Below are positions 60,279 through 64,000 of a stretch of DNA of 64,000 nucleotides, piece after piece. The stretch comes from Archangium gephyra. Its GTDB lineage: Bacteria; Myxococcota; Myxococcia; Myxococcales; Myxococcaceae. The notes under the pieces are model-generated. The model was not told the origin of the DNA. It did not search any database and saw nothing but the letters and a program-made list of their open reading frames with translations. The DNA lies in NCBI RefSeq assembly GCF_001027285.1, contig NZ_CP011509.1, positions 1,992,501 to 2,056,500 of the forward strand. Reading direction: 5' to 3'. A program made the translations under genes and the position numbers. Positions within the stretch are counted from its first letter, which is position 1. Every line of letters starts with the position of its first letter.

Positions 60279-61292
60279 CGTCATCGAAGTTTCCTACACT
60301 GGTGATCTGCTCGCGCACCGTCGGTGTCCTCGATCATGGGCTTACCAAAAGCATGCTGGATTAAGACCATACGAGCAGGTTCAAGCTATGGAAGGACGTC
60401 TCATTCACCATGCAATGGAGTGGATGACAGCGTTTTTCAAGCAACAGCATAGGCACTCGACAGAGAGTGAGTGTCGTACTCAACTTGAACGGTACTTTCG
60501 TGTACTGTGGGCTCGTGGCATCCGCACTCGTTTTGAATCAAAGGCGAACACGCTGGAGCGTGTGCTTGGCAACCTCTTTCCTGGCCATTACATGCACCCG
60601 ACTGCCAAGGCTGCCATTGAGGGCGCAGTGCATTCGGAATACGAGATACGCGCTATCCGCCAACTGGTGCCTGCTCGTACAGGTGGCAAATCTAGGCTGC
60701 TGTTGACGGGAATCTTGGACTTGGTTGTTCAGCAGCAACAGCCCTTGAAGTACCATTCAACGTGGAAGTGGACGGACGCCAGTAGGCTGGAAGGAAAGGT
60801 TACTCCCACGCTGACGATTGCGGCAACCGGCGATGAGGAGATTTGGGACTATAAGGGGACACGAGCCTCAACAACTTACCTGGCAGATTACGCCAGTTGT
60901 TAACCTACGCGGCCATCTACCGCGAGAGGACAGGCAGGCTTCCGGTTCGTTGTGTACTCTTCTTCATTAATGAGCCGGAACGCCAGCAGCAACTCGTCTC
61001 AATTCCTGTTGATGCTGAGGTTGTTGATGCTGCGCTCGACTGGACCCACTTGCAGGTCGAGTACCTGCAGCAGACAGTTTTAACGTTCGAACAGGAACCA
61101 CTAAAGGTCGAGGGGGGCGAGTTCGAGAGCCGAGCAAGCCCTGCTGGCGAGCGAATGAGTTCTGAACTCAAGCAGCAATGTACTGCTTGCGGCCTTCGAT
61201 TCGATTGTACTGAATACAGAAATTATCTTGGTCCCGGAAAAGATGGAGGCGAGCATCCGGATGTGGATCGGCTGAATGTAAAGAAAAACTGA
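60271..61292 (+). pseudogene. Cas4/RecB-like PD-(D/E)XK Fe-S nuclease (frameshift near 60,893)
   Basis: The ATG at 60271 overlaps the helicase stop. The first part carries LLAHRRCPRSWAYQK (the first cluster Cys) and the nuclease motifs TGILDLVV and EIWDYKGTR (D...DxK). As written it stops at 60,903. The same protein continues one frame over: QLLTYAAIYRERTGRLP, then QQCTACGLRFDC with the other three Cys. One base is missing between GATTAC and CAGTTG. Repaired, the product has about 340 residues with a four-Cys Fe-S cluster, as in Cas4 and AddB. The paired helicase suggests DNA end processing or defence. Confidence 0.8.
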
Positions 61293-61490
61293 AAGCCTAT
61301 TTTCATCGAGTACGGAGGCTAATTGACTGTGTATCCCAGCGAAGAGAGGCAATTGTTCTGGACGAAGTGGAACGCCTGATCCAGAGCAAGCGAAGCATTC
61401 GAAACTTCAGCGGCGCAGGTCGGAGTTCACTTTGTCTTCTCTTGGCCCAAGTCAAATTCCCATTCGGGCGTGCACCGATGCGTCCGTATG

Positions 61491-61580
61491 CTTCGGCAGA
61501 TGGGAGTTGTGCATCAACCGGTCGAGGATGGCGTCAGCTGTGGCGTCGCCAATCACCACGTGCCAATTCTTTGGATAGAG
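61491..61580 (-). mobile_element. IS21-type IstB C-terminal fragment
   Basis: The minus strand encodes PKNWHVVIGDATADAILDRL followed by MHNSHLPK. This matches the conserved end of IS21 helper ATPases (WxxxIGxxxxADAILDRLxHNxH). The rest of the gene, including its Walker motifs, is absent. No terminal repeats are preserved. The ~390 bp between the nuclease and the next element hold nothing else recognisable. Confidence 0.65.
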
Positions 61581-61682
61581 TTAGCTTATCACCATGGCGG
61601 ATTGCCCCCTGTGCCAGGGTAGTTGACGCCTGGAGTCACCTCCAGGAAAACCACGTCCCAAGACACGTAGGGGAGCGCAGCC

Positions 61683-62310
61683 ATGGGTTACACGGATGCG
61701 TTCAAGGAGCAGATGGTGAAGCGGATGCGGGGGCTGCCGGCAGTGAGCGCCTCGGCCTTGTCCAAGCAGGTGGACGTACCGCAGCCGACGCTCTCGCAGT
61801 GGCTGAGGGCAGCGCTCGAACGCGGGGCGACGCCGCCCTCGCCCGAGGAGAAGAGGCCAGAAGTAGCTGCGGCGCTCAAGCGGTGGACGGCAGAGGAGAC
61901 ACTGTGCGTGCTGGCAGCGGCTCATGGACTGCAAGGTGAGCAACTTGAGCCATGCTGCGCCGGGAGGGACTGCATAAGGAGCAACTGACGCAGTGGCGCA
62001 AGTCCGCCATGGGAGCACTTTCGCTGGAGATCTCCCGCCAGACCCTCGGGAGCCCACTCGGGAGCCCAGAGGTGGCGGGGGGGCCGAAGTGCAGAAGTGG
62101 GTGAAGGAGTTGGAAAGGGAGTTACGACGCAAGGACAAGGCGCTGGCCGAGACGGCGACGCTGCTGGTGCTGGAAAAAAGACTTTAAAGCCTGGCTGGGA
62201 CGAGAGGCACAGCGAAGGGGACGAAGAGTCGTCCGAGTTCAGCGGGAGGTAACACTGTCGCTGGTGGACGAGGCCCTACACGCGGGCGTGGCAACACCCG
62301 CGGCTGTTTG
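61683..62310 (+). mobile_element. Decayed IS3-family-like transposase (orfA and start of orfB)
   Basis: From ATG 61683 the first frame gives FKEQMVKRMRGLPAVSASAL and VPQPTLSQWLRAA, a helix-turn-helix of an orfA-type transposase. It then breaks near 61,950. The continuation in a second frame reads LRREGLHKEQLTQWRKSAMG, then a third frame gives VKELERELRRKDKALAETAT, and the last piece resembles the start of orfB (LSLVDEALHAGV). The DDE domain is missing. At least three frame changes and truncation make it inactive. Confidence 0.75.
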
Positions 62311-62381
62311 GCCGATTTGCTAATGCATCGTTCTTCCTCTAATGGCTGCGACACAGCTTGAGAGCGGTAAGACGAGCCGAC

Positions 62382-63557
62382 TCATCGCCGTGAGGTCCGG
62401 TGGGGTGTCTTTTCCTGATGCATCACCCGGCTTCTATATTGGGCGATGAGGTATTTCGAAAGCAGATCGATGTCCTGGGATGTGTTCTGAAGTTCGTTCC
62501 ACTTTCGCTTCTGTCCGTTACCGAAATCCCACTCACCAGTCGTCCACCGACACATTGGTCTGAGGGATTGAAGCTCTGCTTCATATTGCAGATCAGTAGG
62601 GATGCGCGTGCTTTGGATGTGTTCGCTGATGGTATCCATGATGAATCCCATACTGACGATTCCCGCACCGTGCATGAGCCGCGACTGCTTGGTGGAAAGT
62701 CCCCACTCTGGGTGGAAGACCCTGGAAATCGCAGTCCAGTAATTGCGCAACAACTCCAGCATGGACTCGATGTCTGCCTCTTTGCTTCCCAGTTTTCTGA
62801 ACTTATGGAGTGCTCCATCGTTCAGGCTGTTTTCGAGCATCTTCAATATGGAATTGTCCTTGATCCGGCCCACCGGATTTGTCGCGGTGTGGATCATCCC
62901 CTTCAAAGGAGAGTTTGGGTCCAGGTTAAGCTGCTCAAGCAGGAGGGCGGGTAGCCTACGCCGATGAAGTTGAACGGGAAGTTGTGCATCCGTTCTGGGC
63001 AGTAGTTCGTAGATAAGACCCTTTGGTAGTGGTTTTGTCGAGTTGACGAGGAGGAATTGCTCAGTCTGCTGCCGGACGTCATTTGTAATAAATGCCGTTA
63101 CGCAGATGGGAAAGCTGCGGATTGTTGCATCTCGTATAGCGGCTATCCGCTGTTGGCCATCGACAACGAAGCCTGGTTTTTGTTCATCAGACTGTTCATC
63201 TCTTCCAAGAGGAATGATGAGCACTCCTGGACGAGAGTAAGGTGTCGTCGTAACTCCTGACGCTGCCTTGAAGCGCACCCGTGAGTCAAAAGCCAGGACG
63301 ATGGCATTCGGCACCATAGGGGATGAACTCTCGATGTAGTCGCGGATCCCCTCGATGTGAGAGAGTACCTCTGGGCGCTGGTATCCGTGTAGCCCGCCAT
63401 CCTCCTTTCGGCTCACTCGCGAAATGGCGGCGAATCGGTGGACTAGTTTCCCGTCTACAGCAAAACAATACAGCTTGCGACCTGGGGCTTGTTTTACCTC
63501 GACTGCAGGTAGGATCAGCTCGTTCGGCATGTCTCTCTTTCCCCTGGCCTCAACCAT
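62382..63557 (-). CDS. dpdB: DGQHR-domain protein, DpdB-like
   Basis: The protein contains the family core GFVVDGQQRIAAIRD with DGQQR in place of DGQHR. It also has PELILPA-like start residues (ELILPAVEVKQ), FLLVNSTKPLPKGLIYEL and WKLQ-type C-terminal helices. DGQHR proteins include DndB and DpdB. DpdB works with the TGT-like DpdA to insert a 7-deazaguanine base into DNA. The neighbouring gene encodes that DpdA-like enzyme. Two starts are possible: ATG 63557, overlapping the dpdA stop by 8 bp with GGAGG upstream, or ATG 63530. The second gives 382 residues. Confidence 0.8.
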   Translation of the reverse strand: MVEARGKRDMPNELILPAVEVKQAPGRKLYCFAVDGKLVHRFAAISRVSRKEDGGLHGYQRPEVLSHIEGIRDYIESSSPMVPNAIVLAFDSRVRFKAASGVTTTPYSRPGVLIIPLGRDEQSDEQKPGFVVDGQQRIAAIRDATIRSFPICVTAFITNDVRQQTEQFLLVNSTKPLPKGLIYELLPRTDAQLPVQLHRRRLPALLLEQLNLDPNSPLKGMIHTATNPVGRIKDNSILKMLENSLNDGALHKFRKLGSKEADIESMLELLRNYWTAISRVFHPEWGLSTKQSRLMHGAGIVSMGFIMDTISEHIQSTRIPTDLQYEAELQSLRPMCRWTTGEWDFGNGQKRKWNELQNTSQDIDLLSKYLIAQYRSRVMHQEKTPHRTSRR

Positions 63558-64000
63558 TGGCTCGTGACCTCCATTGGTGCGTGGGTCGTTCAGTTTCTTG
63601 GCGTGTGTTTGTGGCTTCAAGTCCAAGGTTTCGCAACTGTTGGTAGAAAGTCCAGATGTTGTGGAATCCACGCCTCCGGTTGCGCTCCGCGCCACGAAAT
63701 ATAATGACGTGATACTTTAACTCTTTACACACATCACACGGGCAGTTGCGCCACGGTGCGTCAGTTAATGTCTTTTCGTAGGCGCCTGCGTGGTCTTTTT
63801 TCTGCTCCCGATCGCATAGACGCTCGTACTCCAACAATACCTCCACCACTTGTCGTACCGTGTGTTTGCCCGCTTCGAACAGCTTCATGGCTTCTAAACA
63901 GGCTCGCTCCATCTTGCGTGCGCGCTCTTGGGGGATCTGACCAGAAAGGATCTTCCGCTGCAGGAGAGAATTGCCCTCAATCTGCGGGATACGGAGTGCC
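63550..64000 (-). CDS. dpdA: TGT-like DNA transglycosylase DpdA (5' partial)
   Basis: The frame is open to the window edge, so only the last ~149 residues are seen. They contain CPCDVC with a later His (GFHNI), the zinc site of tRNA-guanine transglycosylases. They also have IIFRGAERNRRRGFHNI, a pattern I associate with DpdA rather than tRNA-acting TGT. DpdA exchanges guanine in DNA for a queuosine precursor such as preQ0. The overlap with the DGQHR gene fits a dpdAB operon. The catalytic Asp residues lie outside the window. Confidence 0.8.
   Translation of the reverse strand, partial: ALRIPQIEGNSLLQRKILSGQIPQERARKMERACLEAMKLFEAGKHTVRQVVEVLLEYERLCDREQKKDHAGAYEKTLTDAPWRNCPCDVCKELKYHVIIFRGAERNRRRGFHNIWTFYQQLRNLGLEATNTRQETERPTHQWRSRANG

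Noticed and set aside
60271-61292. Cas4-like nuclease as a sign of a CRISPR-Cas locus
   Set aside because: No cas1, cas2 or repeat array is present in the island. The pairing is with a UvrD helicase.

Overview
The window reads as a chromosomal segment of a myxobacterium (Myxococcota, probably the Cystobacter/Archangium/Melittangium side of the order). The evidence is very high GC across positions 1-57,300, many lipoproteins of unknown function, a zinc-ribbon Ser/Thr kinase, a Tox-REase-5/Imm52 toxin-immunity pair and a LodA/LodB quinoprotein oxidase operon. No taxonomic marker was compared, so the genus is inference.

Layout, left to right. Positions 1-7.5 kb: a 5'-partial LpoA-like periplasmic protein coupled to a WD40 lipoprotein, then polB, a flavin reductase and a transglycosylase-like protein without its catalytic motif. 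7.5-14 kb: a frameshifted Ser/Thr kinase, a glycine-rich lipoprotein, a CsgG-like envelope protein and a CpaF-type ATPase. 14-19.1 kb: Imm52 immunity gene, Tox-REase-5 lipoprotein toxin, a DUF4132 protein and a fossil second Imm52 gene. 19.2-22.5 kb: ung, an orphan TssB-TssC-like fusion and uppS. 22.6-24.5 kb: a P450 preceded by a 32-codon peptide gene (possible RiPP pair), then three 10-bp palindromes at exact 20-bp spacing. 24.5-29.5 kb: a di-CxxCH/beta-trefoil-like protein, LodA and LodB. 29.5-39.9 kb: SRPBCC protein, histone-H1-like-tailed TPR protein, gyrA, a CxxCH lipoprotein, DUF1232, a ferritin-like protein with an overlapping cysteine-repeat lipoprotein, and an MDR oxidoreductase. 39.9-46.2 kb: a tandem duplication of a MerR regulator plus a VIT-VWA protein. 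One copy has lost the regulator's DNA-binding domain and carries an in-frame TGA. 46.2-57 kb: DUF2721 (frameshifted), membrane and PRC/DUF2382 proteins, slipin/NfeD pair, cyanophycinase, TreT-like glycosyltransferase, amidohydrolase lipoprotein and an NhaR-like LysR regulator.

At 57.25 kb a tRNA-Phe(GAA) gene marks an abrupt change. The rest of the window has visibly lower GC and looks like a defence or mobile island. It holds a UvrD-type helicase overlapping a Cas4/RecB-like Fe-S nuclease (frameshifted), wrecks of IS21-like and IS3-like elements, and on the opposite strand dpdB-like (DGQHR) and dpdA-like (TGT-type) genes. The last two indicate a 7-deazapurine DNA-modification (DPD) system that runs off the right edge.

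Two themes cut across the window. A palindromic repeat family (CCCTCTCCC..GGGAGAGGG followed by GGGGTGAGGG) occurs at eight places between genes and supplies the C-terminal codons of two proteins. Three single-base frameshifts and one nonsense codon interrupt otherwise well-preserved genes. These are either real decay or sequence errors and should be checked before any of them is interpreted.
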